Shown: in pieces, positions 1-8,794 of the stretch
Layout: each line of letters opens with the position of its first letter
Numbering within the stretch: position 1 is the first letter of the stretch
Assembly: GCA_937926175.1 (NCBI GenBank)
Contig: CALANV010000050.1
Coordinates: 1 to 64,000, forward strand
Reading direction: 5' to 3'
From: an uncultured Rhodospirillales bacterium
GTDB lineage: Bacteria; Pseudomonadota; Alphaproteobacteria; CACIAM-22H2
DNA length: 64,000 nt
Notes under the pieces: generated by a model
What the model was told of the DNA's origin: nothing
Seen by the model: the letters and a program-made list of their open reading frames with translations, nothing else
Database searches by the model: none
Program-made: the position numbers and the translations under genes

Positions 1-977
1 GCCACGGCTTCGAGTTCGGCGAACACCGCACTGGCTTCTTCGAGATTTCCAGCATTCACGAGTTCCTTGAAGAGCCGGTAGAGGGCACCTCCGCGGACAT
101 GCAAGTCGGTGTTTGCCGTGAGCGTGTGCAAGTACCCGAGATAATGCGATAGCGGCATCGCATTCAGGTCCGGTTTCGGAATGGCGCGCCCGCTTGCCCA
201 GGCCAGGAGCCGCTCGTTGCGCTCGATGACATGTACATACGGGAATCCTGCTTCCGCCAAGAGTGTCTCGAGCGCTGCCTTGGATATGAGAAAGTAATGG
301 AGACCCGGCGCGAGGGCACTCCGTAGCATGGAGCGTGCATGGTCGCCGGCCGCTTCCTGAGCCGGCGAGACAAAGTCCGCGGAGGGGGTGGTCAGAATCA
401 GGACGCCGTCGGGTTTCAGGACCGACTTCAGTTCTGCAACGAATTCGGACGGATTTTTGACGTGCTCTATGACTTCGGAGCTGAGGATGACGTCGAATTT
501 CTCGCTCTTTACGGCCGCGCATGTCGCCAGATACTCGTGGTACATTTCGACACCGAGCAGTTGGCGGCCGATTTTTCCGTATCCGGCTACTTCAAGACCA
601 ACCGCGCGGCCTCCGCGCATGCGCGACCAATAATCGACGGCGTACCCAAACCCGCAGCCGACTTCGAGCATCGAGGCACCCGCAGGAACGGGAATGGCAT
701 GTAGCGGGCGGATCATGAAGTCGATGCCGGCACCGATCTGGACGTAGTGCTTCCAGTCGGAGTTTTCGGTTTCGTCGGTTGAGTATCCGATGACCGTATT
801 CTCGCCCTCGTAGAACAGAGACCGGCAGGAGGAGCAACGGTTCAGACGCAGTTTCCCGGGCGGTTCTGGCGATACGTCGACTTCCAGAACTCGAATCGAC
901 TGCGTTCCGCCGCATACGTGGCAGCGTCCGCGCCCCGGTACCAACTCGCTTTTCTCGAATTCAACTCGAATTGCCAT
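1..977 (-). CDS. Class I SAM-dependent methyltransferase with N-terminal zinc ribbon (3' end cut by window edge)
   Basis: This gene runs off the left edge, so only the first 325 codons are present. The ATG at 977 opens MAIRVEFEKSELVPG. A zinc ribbon follows, with the pairs CHVCGG (about residue 19) and CSSCRS (about 48). The SAM-binding motif MLEVGCGFGYAVDYW lies near residue 105, then an acidic strand end and the post-motif ILSSEVIEHVKNPSEF. This is the Methyltransf_11/UbiG-like fold. Zinc-ribbon methyltransferases of this type often modify sugars or peptidyl intermediates, but no substrate can be assigned. No neighbour upstream is visible. Confidence 0.85.
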   Translation of the reverse strand, partial: MAIRVEFEKSELVPGRGRCHVCGGTQSIRVLEVDVSPEPPGKLRLNRCSSCRSLFYEGENTVIGYSTDETENSDWKHYVQIGAGIDFMIRPLHAIPVPAGASMLEVGCGFGYAVDYWSRMRGGRAVGLEVAGYGKIGRQLLGVEMYHEYLATCAAVKSEKFDVILSSEVIEHVKNPSEFVAELKSVLKPDGVLILTTPSADFVSPAQEAAGDHARSMLRSALAPGLHYFLISKAALETLLAEAGFPYVHVIERNERLLAWASGRAIPKPDLNAMPLSHYLGYLHTLTANTDLHVRGGALYRLFKELVNAGNLEEASAVFAELEAV

Positions 978-1840
978 CGGTCATCGCCTTCTCCGGATGG
1001 GAAAAGCGGGTTCGTGCCGCGTTCGCGACGCGTTCCGGCCGGTTTTGCGGCATATGCGCTCTGTTGCGTGGTCGGTAAAATCGGCGCGACGGCACGGCGG
1101 GCTGATTGCGGCGAACGAACGAAGGATGCCCGCCCGTGAGGTCAAGCTTTGCGCCAGGCTCGAGCTTACGATGTCTTATGCCTCTTCTAACCCTGACATT
1201 GATACTGCCATGCGCAGATCGACAGGATCAATCGTGCCTGGGCGCGGTAAACGCGATTACACCAATGACTTTACGATGCCGAGGTCTGCCCTGAATGGAG
1301 TGTGCGGATGGAGCCTTGCTGCTTCTGGACAGGCCGTCATGGCGAGTTGTGCGCAAAGCGTCGCCGTCAGTGATCCGGCAGTGCCCTTGAAGGTCCAAGG
1401 GGTAAGCTGGCCATGACGCCAAGCGGGAGATGAGGGGGCATCCGGCGGTGCCGGATGTCGGCAGCGTCTTGCCTTCTGTCGGGTAGTATTCATTTCTTGG
1501 GCGGATGTTTGCCGGGAGCGGCCACACCGATGTGTGCGGGCGGGCGCCTTGTCCGTAACCAATCGCGGTCGAGATCGGGCACAGCACCCCTGATCGTGTC
1601 GGATTCGTCGTCAGTCAAGGGCGGAATGGCGTTCCTTACACCTCGAGTGGTCCGAACAAGCCGCGCGCAGAGCGGGGCCGCCACCAACTCTATCCGCGCC
1701 ATCGTCGCCCGCCTCGTCCGGCCCCGTTCCCGGCCTGTCGGGTTCCGAACCGGTCGAAGCACAAGTCCTGGCACCGTGCCCGTTGCGGGGGGTACATCGG
1801 CCGAGGTATTTTAAAACCTTGTCTCTCCGGGGACTTATGA
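978..1840. other. Long intergenic stretch without a convincing gene
   Basis: About 860 bases separate the methyltransferase start from aroG. Several short open frames exist on both strands, but none gives a recognisable protein and they contradict each other. A hairpin with 7-bp arms (CATCCGG/CCGGATG, 5-base loop) lies at 1439-1457 with no T-run after it. Bases 1140-1500 look less GC-rich than the surroundings. The stretch probably holds the promoters of the divergent neighbours, or decayed sequence. No tRNA or known structured RNA was seen. Confidence 0.5.
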
Positions 1841-3241
1841 ATGGCTGCCAGGACCATGACTCGTTGGACGCCGGACAGTTGGCGTACCAAACCGATCCGG
1901 CAAATGCCGGAATATCCCGACCCCGCCGCGCTTGCCGCCGTCGAGGCCAAGCTGCGCGGATTTCCGCCGCTCGTCTTTGCCGGCGAGGCGCGGGCGCTCA
2001 AGGCTGCGCTCGCCAAGGTCGCGGAGGGCAAGGCCGTCCTGCTTCAGGGCGGGGATTGCGCCGAGAGCTTTGCGGAGTTCAGCGCGAACACGATCCGAGA
2101 CACCTTCAAGGTGCTGCTGCAGATGACCGTCGTGCTGATGTACGCGGGCGGGCTGCCGGTGGTGAAGGTTGGCCGGATGGCGGGGCAGTTCGCCAAGCCC
2201 CGCTCGTCCGAGACGGAGACGATCGGCGACGTGACCCTGCCGGCCTATCGCGGCGACATCATCAACGGCATCGAGTTTACGGCCGAGGCGCGCCGGCCCG
2301 ATCCGAACCGCATGATCCAGGTCTACGGCCAGGCGGCGGCGACGCTGAATCTGCTGCGCGCCTTCTCGCGTGGCGGCTACGCCGACCTGCATCGCGTTCA
2401 CGGCTGGACGCTGGGCTTCGTCGAGCGGAGCCCGGCCGGCGAGCGCTTCCGCGAGCTGGCCGACCGTATCACCGAGGCTCTCGTGTTCATGGAGGCGTGC
2501 GGCATCACGGCAGAGATGACGCCGCAGATCCGCGAGGCGGAGTTCTATACCTCGCACGAGGCGCTGCTCCTGCCGTACGAGGAGGCGCTGACCCGCATCG
2601 ATTCGACGACGGGCGATTGGTACGACTGCTCGGCCCACATGTTGTGGATCGGCGATCGCACGCGCCAGCCGGATGGCGCGCATGTGGAATTCTGCCGTGG
2701 TATCAAGAACCCGCTCGGCTTGAAATGCGGGCCGACGATGGATCATGACGAGCTCATCCGGCTGATCGATATTCTCAACCCCGACAACGAGCCCGGACGG
2801 TTGACGCTGATCACGCGCATGGGGGCGGACAAGGTCGCGGCGAAACTTCCCGGCCTCATCCGCCGGGTAAAGCGCGAGGGTCGCAACGTCGTATGGTCGT
2901 GCGATCCCATGCACGGCAATACCATCAAGTCGTCGACCGGGTACAAGACGCGCCCGTTCGACCGTATCCTGTCGGAGGTGCGCACGTTCTTCGAGGTGCA
3001 CCGCGCCGAGGGCACGCATGCGGGCGGGGTACATTTCGAGATGACGGGCCAGAACGTCACGGAATGTACGGGCGGCGCGCAGGAAATCACCGAAATGTGC
3101 CTCGCCGACCGCTACCATACGCATTGCGATCCACGTCTGAACGCGAGCCAGTCGCTCGAACTCGCTTTCCTGATCGCAGAGGGGCTGAAGGCGAGCCGCA
3201 CCGACATCGAGGCGCGCCGGGTCGCCGGGGCATCCGACTGA
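1841..3241 (+). CDS. aroG: Class II 3-deoxy-D-arabino-heptulosonate-7-phosphate (DAHP) synthase
   Basis: This enzyme condenses phosphoenolpyruvate with erythrose 4-phosphate, the first step of the shikimate pathway. The 466-residue protein has the class II (plant/Mycobacterium type) signatures: LLQGGDCAESF with the metal-ligand Cys73, AGQFAKPRS, a GLKCGP segment, CDPMHGNT with the metal His, HFEMTGQNVTEC with the metal Glu, and THCDPRLN with the metal Asp. The ATG at 1841 has GGGGA eight bases upstream. An alternative ATG is five codons in, at 1856, and begins nearer to the family consensus. The next gene starts 15 bases after the stop and may be cotranscribed. Confidence 0.95.
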   Translation: MAARTMTRWTPDSWRTKPIRQMPEYPDPAALAAVEAKLRGFPPLVFAGEARALKAALAKVAEGKAVLLQGGDCAESFAEFSANTIRDTFKVLLQMTVVLMYAGGLPVVKVGRMAGQFAKPRSSETETIGDVTLPAYRGDIINGIEFTAEARRPDPNRMIQVYGQAAATLNLLRAFSRGGYADLHRVHGWTLGFVERSPAGERFRELADRITEALVFMEACGITAEMTPQIREAEFYTSHEALLLPYEEALTRIDSTTGDWYDCSAHMLWIGDRTRQPDGAHVEFCRGIKNPLGLKCGPTMDHDELIRLIDILNPDNEPGRLTLITRMGADKVAAKLPGLIRRVKREGRNVVWSCDPMHGNTIKSSTGYKTRPFDRILSEVRTFFEVHRAEGTHAGGVHFEMTGQNVTECTGGAQEITEMCLADRYHTHCDPRLNASQSLELAFLIAEGLKASRTDIEARRVAGASD

Positions 3242-3256
3242 GATACGGGGTTACGC

Positions 3257-4459
3257 GTGGACGACAGTCGACAGAAGGCGATGGGGACGGCAAAGGCGCC
3301 GAGCCCAGCGGTCGAGGACATTCCGCGTCTGACCGATCATTACTTCCTGCGGACCAAGGAAACGGTCAGGCGGTTCGGCGACAAGACGGTCACCTATGCC
3401 ATCTTCATGCGACGGCCCGTCATCTGCACGCCGCGGCTCGCGATAGAATGGCTGCAGGCGGTCGCCGCCGCGCGCGGCGTCAAGTTCGATATCGACCTGC
3501 GCTACAAGGAAGGCGACTGGGTCGGCGCCGGCGAGCCGATGATGTACATCACCGGGTCGCTCTATCACCTCGTCGACCTCGAGACGCTCTACCTGCAGAA
3601 ACTCGGACCGGCCTGCGTTGCCGCCTATAACGCGTACACGATGTGCGTTGACCTGCCGCACGTCGCGTTCCTCGCCATGGATGCGCGCCATTGCGCGGGC
3701 ACCGAGATGGCGGAGATGATGGCCTACGCGGCATCCGTCGGCTCCGCGGCCGCACGGCGCGACGTCAATGCGGTGGGTTTCGTCGGCAACGCGACGGATG
3801 CGACGGCGCATTATTTCGGCCAGACCAAGGGCAAGGGCACGATGCCGCACGCGCTCATCGGTTATGCGGGGTCGACCGTGCGTGCCGCCGAGATGATGTA
3901 CGAGACGTTCCCGTCCGACGACCTGACCGTTCTCGTCGATTATTATGGGCGTGAGATCACCGATGCGCTCGAAGTCTGCCGGCGGTTCCCGGACCTTGCC
4001 GAGAGCGGACGGCTCGCCGTGCGCCTCGATACCCATGGCGGCCGTTACGTGGAAGGACTTGACCTGCAGAAATCCTATGCCGTGCTGGAGCGCAACGCGC
4101 CGAGCGCCATCCGTGGCTATCGGACGGAGGCGGAACTCCGCTATCTGGTCGGCACCGGCGTGTCGGCAGCGGCGATCTGGCACATGCGCGAACAGCTCGA
4201 CGCCGCGGGGTTCCCGCGCGTGCGCATTGTCGCGTCGTCGGGTTTCACGCCGGCGAAGTGCAAGACGATGGCGGTCGCCGACGTGCCCGTGAACGTGATC
4301 GGAACCGGCTCCTTCCTGCCCGAGATCTGGACCGAAACCTACGCCACGGCCGATATCGTCGAGTACGACGGCAAACCGTCGGTCAAGGTCGGTCGCGAGT
4401 TCCTCCTGCGGCATCGCGAGGGCGGGCGGGATCGCTCGGAATCGTCGACGCAGAGTTGA
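3257..4459 (+). CDS. pncB: Nicotinate phosphoribosyltransferase
   Basis: The predicted role is converting nicotinate and PRPP to nicotinate mononucleotide in the Preiss-Handler route to NAD. The 400-residue protein shows the family pattern: an N-terminal LTDHYFLRTKETV, the core VGFVGNATDATAHYFG, VRLDTHGGRYVEGLD resembling the phosphate-binding strand, and IVASSGFTPAKC before IGTGSF. It begins with GTG at 3257, with CGGGG as a possible ribosome site; an in-frame ATG at 3281 is the alternative. The assignment rests on overall pattern. A second NAD gene, nadE, lies 1.1 kb downstream beyond the TIR gene, which supports the pathway call. Confidence 0.8.
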   Translation: MDDSRQKAMGTAKAPSPAVEDIPRLTDHYFLRTKETVRRFGDKTVTYAIFMRRPVICTPRLAIEWLQAVAAARGVKFDIDLRYKEGDWVGAGEPMMYITGSLYHLVDLETLYLQKLGPACVAAYNAYTMCVDLPHVAFLAMDARHCAGTEMAEMMAYAASVGSAAARRDVNAVGFVGNATDATAHYFGQTKGKGTMPHALIGYAGSTVRAAEMMYETFPSDDLTVLVDYYGREITDALEVCRRFPDLAESGRLAVRLDTHGGRYVEGLDLQKSYAVLERNAPSAIRGYRTEAELRYLVGTGVSAAAIWHMREQLDAAGFPRVRIVASSGFTPAKCKTMAVADVPVNVIGTGSFLPEIWTETYATADIVEYDGKPSVKVGREFLLRHREGGRDRSESSTQS

Positions 4460-4712
4460 GCGCTGCGCTCGCCCATCGCTTCGCGCGGAATGTCATGCGG
4501 GCTGAGGATGGCGACCCGGACGGGTTGCTGAATTCAGGTCATTGCCGAGATGTGTTTCGATATCCGACCGCCGCTCGCACTTGGACCTGGGCGGTCGAGG
4601 GGCATCCCCGGCCGGAAAAACGACAACTTCAGATAGATACAAGGTGCAAGTTTCTGCTACTGTCGGTGGTGGGACTGGCTTTCGGAACGGGCAACAAGGG
4701 GGGGGGCATATC

Positions 4713-5507
4713 GTGGTGAATTGGAGCAATCTGCGGCAGCGTATCCGGCATCGGCATGTCACCGAGCAGCGGGCGAATTGGGCGAGCCTGGTGGAGCAGG
4801 TCCGAAAGAACCTCGAGGATCAGCGGAACGCACCCGGTGAGGAAGAGGAAGCGGTGCGTGACAAAATGGTCGAAGAGCTCGAGGCGAGGTACGGCAAGCC
4901 AAAGATCGTGCTCAGCTTTGGCGCGCGGGACGGTGGCGCCTTGTTTGCGCAGTGGTTGCGCGAGGAACTGCGCCGGAGGAAGGGCTACGCAGCAGCGCAG
5001 AACGCGGTCTACCTCGACACCATCGCGCTGCAGAACACCGTTGGCACGAAACTGACGATGCGCACGATTGTAGAGACGCCGATGCGGACTTCGCGGCTGT
5101 GGAACTCCCACTCCATGGTGCCGACAGCCGGCGGTCTCGCGTCTATGAACCAGGCCTGGAGATGGTACTACAAATACGCAGTCAAAAACGCTCACACGAT
5201 GATCTTTATGGTCACCAAGGCTTGGAGTGAGTCGAGCTATTGCCGGGACGAGCTCGATATATTCAAGGAGGAGAACGAGAGACGCGGGAAGAAAGGACGG
5301 GACCTGTTGAAAGGGATCTGTCTGAAGTTCGAGGACGGGCTTGCCTTGGCCGCACCGAACATGCAGGTGATCGAAGCCAGAAAAGTGTATGTGGTCAGTG
5401 ACCAGAACGTGCGCAATGGCCTGACCGGCAATTACAGGGATCTTTGGATCCTTAACGACGAGGCCATGACAAAGCTGATGGCATCGATTCCGCCCTACGC
5501 GAGCTGA
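4713..5507 (+). CDS. TIR-domain protein, possible NAD-consuming enzyme
   Basis: The GTG at 4713 follows a strong AAGGGGGGGG ribosome site and gives 264 residues. Residues 1-60 are charged and helical, possibly coiled coil. A TIR-like domain begins with the strand KIVLSFGARDG (64-74). Near its end is WSESSYCRDELDIF, which matches the S-x-x-x-C-x-x-E-L pattern where TIR NADases carry their catalytic glutamate, here Glu180. Known TIR enzymes cleave NAD to nicotinamide and ADP-ribose or cyclic products. Activity here is inferred. The gene sits between pncB and nadE, 82 bases before nadE. An open frame extends upstream to 4542 but lacks a good start. TIR immunity effector or scaffold are the alternatives. 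Confidence 0.7.
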   Translation: MVNWSNLRQRIRHRHVTEQRANWASLVEQVRKNLEDQRNAPGEEEEAVRDKMVEELEARYGKPKIVLSFGARDGGALFAQWLREELRRRKGYAAAQNAVYLDTIALQNTVGTKLTMRTIVETPMRTSRLWNSHSMVPTAGGLASMNQAWRWYYKYAVKNAHTMIFMVTKAWSESSYCRDELDIFKEENERRGKKGRDLLKGICLKFEDGLALAAPNMQVIEARKVYVVSDQNVRNGLTGNYRDLWILNDEAMTKLMASIPPYAS

Positions 5508-5589
5508 GCGCGGTGATGCGCAACGCCGGCGCGCCGTGCGGACCGGGTTGGCAGTGGACCGCCGGCGCGCTTGCTGCTAACTCACTGGC

Positions 5590-7254
5590 ATGGCTGACTC
5601 TCTTGTCTTGGCACTTGCGCAGGTCAATCCTACCGTCGGCGATTTGGCCGGCAATGCCGCTAAGATCCGGACGGCGCGGGCCGAGGCGGCGCGGGGCGGG
5701 GCCGACCTCGTCGTGTTTCCCGAACTGGTTCTGTGCGGCTACCCGCCCGAGGACCTAGTCCTCAAGCCGGCCTTCCAAGAGGCCGTTGCGCGGTCGGTCG
5801 AGGCACTAGCGGCCGAGACGGCCGACGGCGGACCGGCGCTGCTGGTCGGCGCGCCATGGACCTATGACGGGAAGCTGTACAATGCGGCTCTGCTGCTCGA
5901 CGGCGGCCGCGTCGCAAGCTTCCGTTTCAAGCACGATCTGCCGAACTATGGCGTGTTCGACGAGAAACGCGTATTCGCGTCCGGACCGTTTCCGGGGCCG
6001 ATCGTCTTCCGCGGCGTGCGCCTGGGCGTGATGATCTGCGAGGACATGTGGACGGCCGACTGCGCGGAATGCTTGAGCGAGTCCGGCGCCGAGATCCTCG
6101 TCGTACCCAACGGCAGCCCCTACGAGACCGACAAGGCGGACGAGCGCCTCAATCTTGCGGTCGCGCGGGTGACGGAGAACAGGCTGCCGATCGTCTACGT
6201 CAATCTGGTCGGCGGCCAGGACGAGATCGTGTTCGACGGCGCCTCGTTCGTGCTCAATGCCGACTGCAGCATCGCGGCGCAGCTTCCGTCGTGGCGGGAG
6301 ACGGTCGCACTCACGCGCTGGCGGCGCGCGGCGGACGGCAGATGGCGTTGCGCCCCGGGCGAAATCAATCGGCCGCCGGAGCGGCTCGAGGAGATCTATC
6401 GCGCGCTGGTGACGGGCCTGCGCGACTACGTCACTAAGAACCGTTTTCCCGGCGTGATCCTCGGGCTCTCGGGCGGCATCGATTCCGCGCTGACTGCGGC
6501 GATTGCCGTCGACGCGCTCGGTGCGGCCAAGGTGCGCACGCTGATGATGCCGTCACCCTATACGTCGCGCGAAAGCATCGAGGACGCGGAGGCCGTCGCG
6601 CGCCTGCTCGGCGTGCAGCTCGACACGGTGCCGATCGGGCCGGCGATGACGGCGTTCGCCGACATGCTGCGCGAGCCGTTCAAGGGCACGAATGTCGATA
6701 TTACCGAGGAGAACATCCAGTCGCGTTGCCGCGGCATCACGCTGATGGCGATGTCGAACAAGTTCGGCCACATGGTCGTGTCCACCGGCAACAAGTCCGA
6801 AATGTCGGTGGGCTATGCGACACTCTACGGCGACATGTGTGGCGGGTTCGCCGTGCTGAAGGACGTCTACAAGACGACGGTGTTCGAATTGTCCCGCTGG
6901 CGCAACCAGGCGGCATTGGACGATTTGCTGGGACCCAGGGGACCGGTGATGCCGGAGCGCGTCATCACCAAGCCGCCCACGGCCGAGCTCAAGCCCGACC
7001 AGACCGACGAGGCGGCGCTCGGCCCCTATGCGAAGCTCGACGACATCCTTTACTGTCTGATCGAGCGGGAGATGACTCTCCCGCAGATCGTCGCGCGCGG
7101 GCACGACGCGGACTATGTTGCGCGGGTCTGGCGGATGCTCGATCTCGCCGAATATAAGCGGCGGCAGGCGCCGCCTGGCGTCAAGATCACGCGCCGGGCC
7201 TTCGGGCGCGACCGGCGCTATCCGATCACGAACGGTTTCCGCCCGATCGCATGA
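5590..7254 (+). CDS. nadE: Glutamine-dependent NAD+ synthetase
   Basis: It amidates deamido-NAD to NAD, the last step of NAD synthesis, using ammonia released from glutamine. The 554-residue protein has two domains. The N-terminal nitrilase-type glutaminase (about 1-265) keeps the Glu-Lys-Cys triad: Glu45 in VVFPELVLCGYP, Lys114 in FRFKHDLPNY and Cys150 in GVMICEDMW. The C-terminal ATP-pyrophosphatase domain has SGGIDSA at 294-300 and the STGNKSEMSVGYATLYGD substrate loop. Length is typical of the bacterial two-domain form. It follows the TIR gene by 82 bases. Confidence 0.96.
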   Translation: MADSLVLALAQVNPTVGDLAGNAAKIRTARAEAARGGADLVVFPELVLCGYPPEDLVLKPAFQEAVARSVEALAAETADGGPALLVGAPWTYDGKLYNAALLLDGGRVASFRFKHDLPNYGVFDEKRVFASGPFPGPIVFRGVRLGVMICEDMWTADCAECLSESGAEILVVPNGSPYETDKADERLNLAVARVTENRLPIVYVNLVGGQDEIVFDGASFVLNADCSIAAQLPSWRETVALTRWRRAADGRWRCAPGEINRPPERLEEIYRALVTGLRDYVTKNRFPGVILGLSGGIDSALTAAIAVDALGAAKVRTLMMPSPYTSRESIEDAEAVARLLGVQLDTVPIGPAMTAFADMLREPFKGTNVDITEENIQSRCRGITLMAMSNKFGHMVVSTGNKSEMSVGYATLYGDMCGGFAVLKDVYKTTVFELSRWRNQAALDDLLGPRGPVMPERVITKPPTAELKPDQTDEAALGPYAKLDDILYCLIEREMTLPQIVARGHDADYVARVWRMLDLAEYKRRQAPPGVKITRRAFGRDRRYPITNGFRPIA

Positions 7255-7358
7255 TCCGTGCGCCGGGGCCTGGTCCGGCGGCCTCGCTTGACCCGGCAAG
7301 GACGTTCTGGCCTAGTGCGCCGCCTGAAGTCACGCCGGACACCGTCAGGCGGCAGGGT

Positions 7359-7376
7359 GCCGGCTGCGGAGCCGGC
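7359..7376. other. Small GC-rich hairpin between nadE and gltX
   Basis: GCCGGCT (7359-7365) and AGCCGGC (7370-7376) form a perfect 7-bp stem with a 4-base loop. No T-run follows on the plus strand, so at best it is a weak or Rho-assisted terminator for nadE. It lies about 35 bases before the gltX start. Confidence 0.35.
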
Positions 7377-7410
7377 CGGATGACGATCATTCAGGATTGA
7401 CCGACGTCTC

Positions 7411-8757
7411 ATGACGATCACAGTTCGCTTCGCGCCGAGCCCGACAGGCCGGCTTCACCTGGGCAACGCGCGGGGCGCCGTCATCAACTGGCTGTTTGCC
7501 CGCCGCCATGGCGGTCGCCTGATCCTGCGCCTCGACGATACTGATCGCGAGCGCTCGACCGAGGCGTTTGCGCGCGGCATCGAAGAGGATCTGCTCTGGC
7601 TGGGGTTGAACTGGGACCTGTTCGCACGCCAGTCTGACCGGCTCGCGCGTTATGCCCACGCGGTCGAGCGGCTCAAGGCCGCAGGCCGTCTTTATCCATG
7701 CTACGAGACACCCGAGGAACTCGAACGGCGACGTTTTCGCCAAGTCGCGGGCGGCGGTGTGCAGGTTTATGATCGCGCGGCGCTGCGCCTTTCCGAGGCG
7801 CAGAAGAGGGCCTACGAGGCCGAGGGGCGGAAGCCGTACTGGCGCTTCCTGCTTGAGACGACCGAAATTACGTGGACCGACGCGATCCGCGGCCTGGTGT
7901 CATTTCACGGCGCCAAGCTGTCGGACCCGGTGCTGGTGCGGGCCGACGGCACGCCGCTCTATACGCTGTCTTCGGTCGTCGACGACATCGAGATGGGTGT
8001 CACGCACATCATCCGCGGCGAGGACCACGTGACGAACACGGCGGTGCAGATCCAGCTTTTCGCCGCCCTGGGCCACGATCCGCGGCAGGTCACGTTCGCG
8101 CATTTTCCGCTGTTCACGGACGTTGGCGGCCATAACCTGTCGAAACGCCTGGGCAGCCTTTCGATCGCGGCCCTCCGCGAGGAGGGGATCGAGCCGATGG
8201 CGATCAACAGCCTCGTCGCGCGCCTCGGCACCTCGGACCCGATCGAGCCGAAGCTGCGCCTTCAGGATCTGGTCGAAGGATTCGACCTGTCGAAGTTCAG
8301 CCGCGCTTCGCCCAAGCTCGACCCGATGGAGCTGCGCCGGCTGAATGCGCGCCTGCTGCACGAGATGCCGTTCGAAATGGTGCGCGACCGTCTCGCCGGG
8401 ATGGGGTTGGGCGGGGTCGACGAGGCGTTCTGGCTGGCTGTACGGCCGAACATCACGACGTTGGGCGAGGTGCGGGAATGGTGGAACGTCTGTCGCGGCG
8501 ACGTCAGCCCGGTCATCACCGATCCCGATTTCGTCCGCGGCGCGGCCGAATTGCTGCCGGCCGAACCGTGGGACGAGGGAACGTGGGGCACCTGGACGAA
8601 AGCGGTTGGCGCCGTGACGGGACGGAAGGGACGCGACCTGTTCATGCCATTGCGCCTGGCGCTGACCGCGCGTGAACATGGACCCGAAATGAAAACCCTG
8701 CTACCGATGATCGGCCGTGCGCGTGCCATCGCCCGGTTGACGGGCAAGACGGCCTGA
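7411..8757 (+). CDS. gltX: Glutamyl-tRNA synthetase
   Basis: It charges tRNA with glutamate. The 448-residue protein starts MTITVRFAPSPTGRLHLGN, containing the HIGH-equivalent HLGN at 16-19. The KMSKS-equivalent is NLSKRLGS at 242-249. LDDTDRERS and IRGEDHVTNT are the conserved Glu/tRNA acceptor motifs. The length and compact C-terminal part fit the bacterial discriminating or GluRS2-type enzymes. Many alphaproteobacteria carry two gltX copies, and this window cannot show whether this is the only one. cysS follows 37 bases downstream. Confidence 0.93.
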   Translation: MTITVRFAPSPTGRLHLGNARGAVINWLFARRHGGRLILRLDDTDRERSTEAFARGIEEDLLWLGLNWDLFARQSDRLARYAHAVERLKAAGRLYPCYETPEELERRRFRQVAGGGVQVYDRAALRLSEAQKRAYEAEGRKPYWRFLLETTEITWTDAIRGLVSFHGAKLSDPVLVRADGTPLYTLSSVVDDIEMGVTHIIRGEDHVTNTAVQIQLFAALGHDPRQVTFAHFPLFTDVGGHNLSKRLGSLSIAALREEGIEPMAINSLVARLGTSDPIEPKLRLQDLVEGFDLSKFSRASPKLDPMELRRLNARLLHEMPFEMVRDRLAGMGLGGVDEAFWLAVRPNITTLGEVREWWNVCRGDVSPVITDPDFVRGAAELLPAEPWDEGTWGTWTKAVGAVTGRKGRDLFMPLRLALTAREHGPEMKTLLPMIGRARAIARLTGKTA

Positions 8758-8794
8758 CCGCCGGCCCGGTAGATCTTTCCGACGGACGACGACA

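Noticed and set aside
997..1814. Several overlapping open frames before aroG on both strands
   Set aside because: None has a convincing start signal or known protein pattern, and they exclude one another.
5526..5574. Two copies of GCCGGCGCGC between the TIR gene and nadE
   Set aside because: They are direct, very GC-rich and short, and do not form a stable hairpin with each other; likely chance in this genome.
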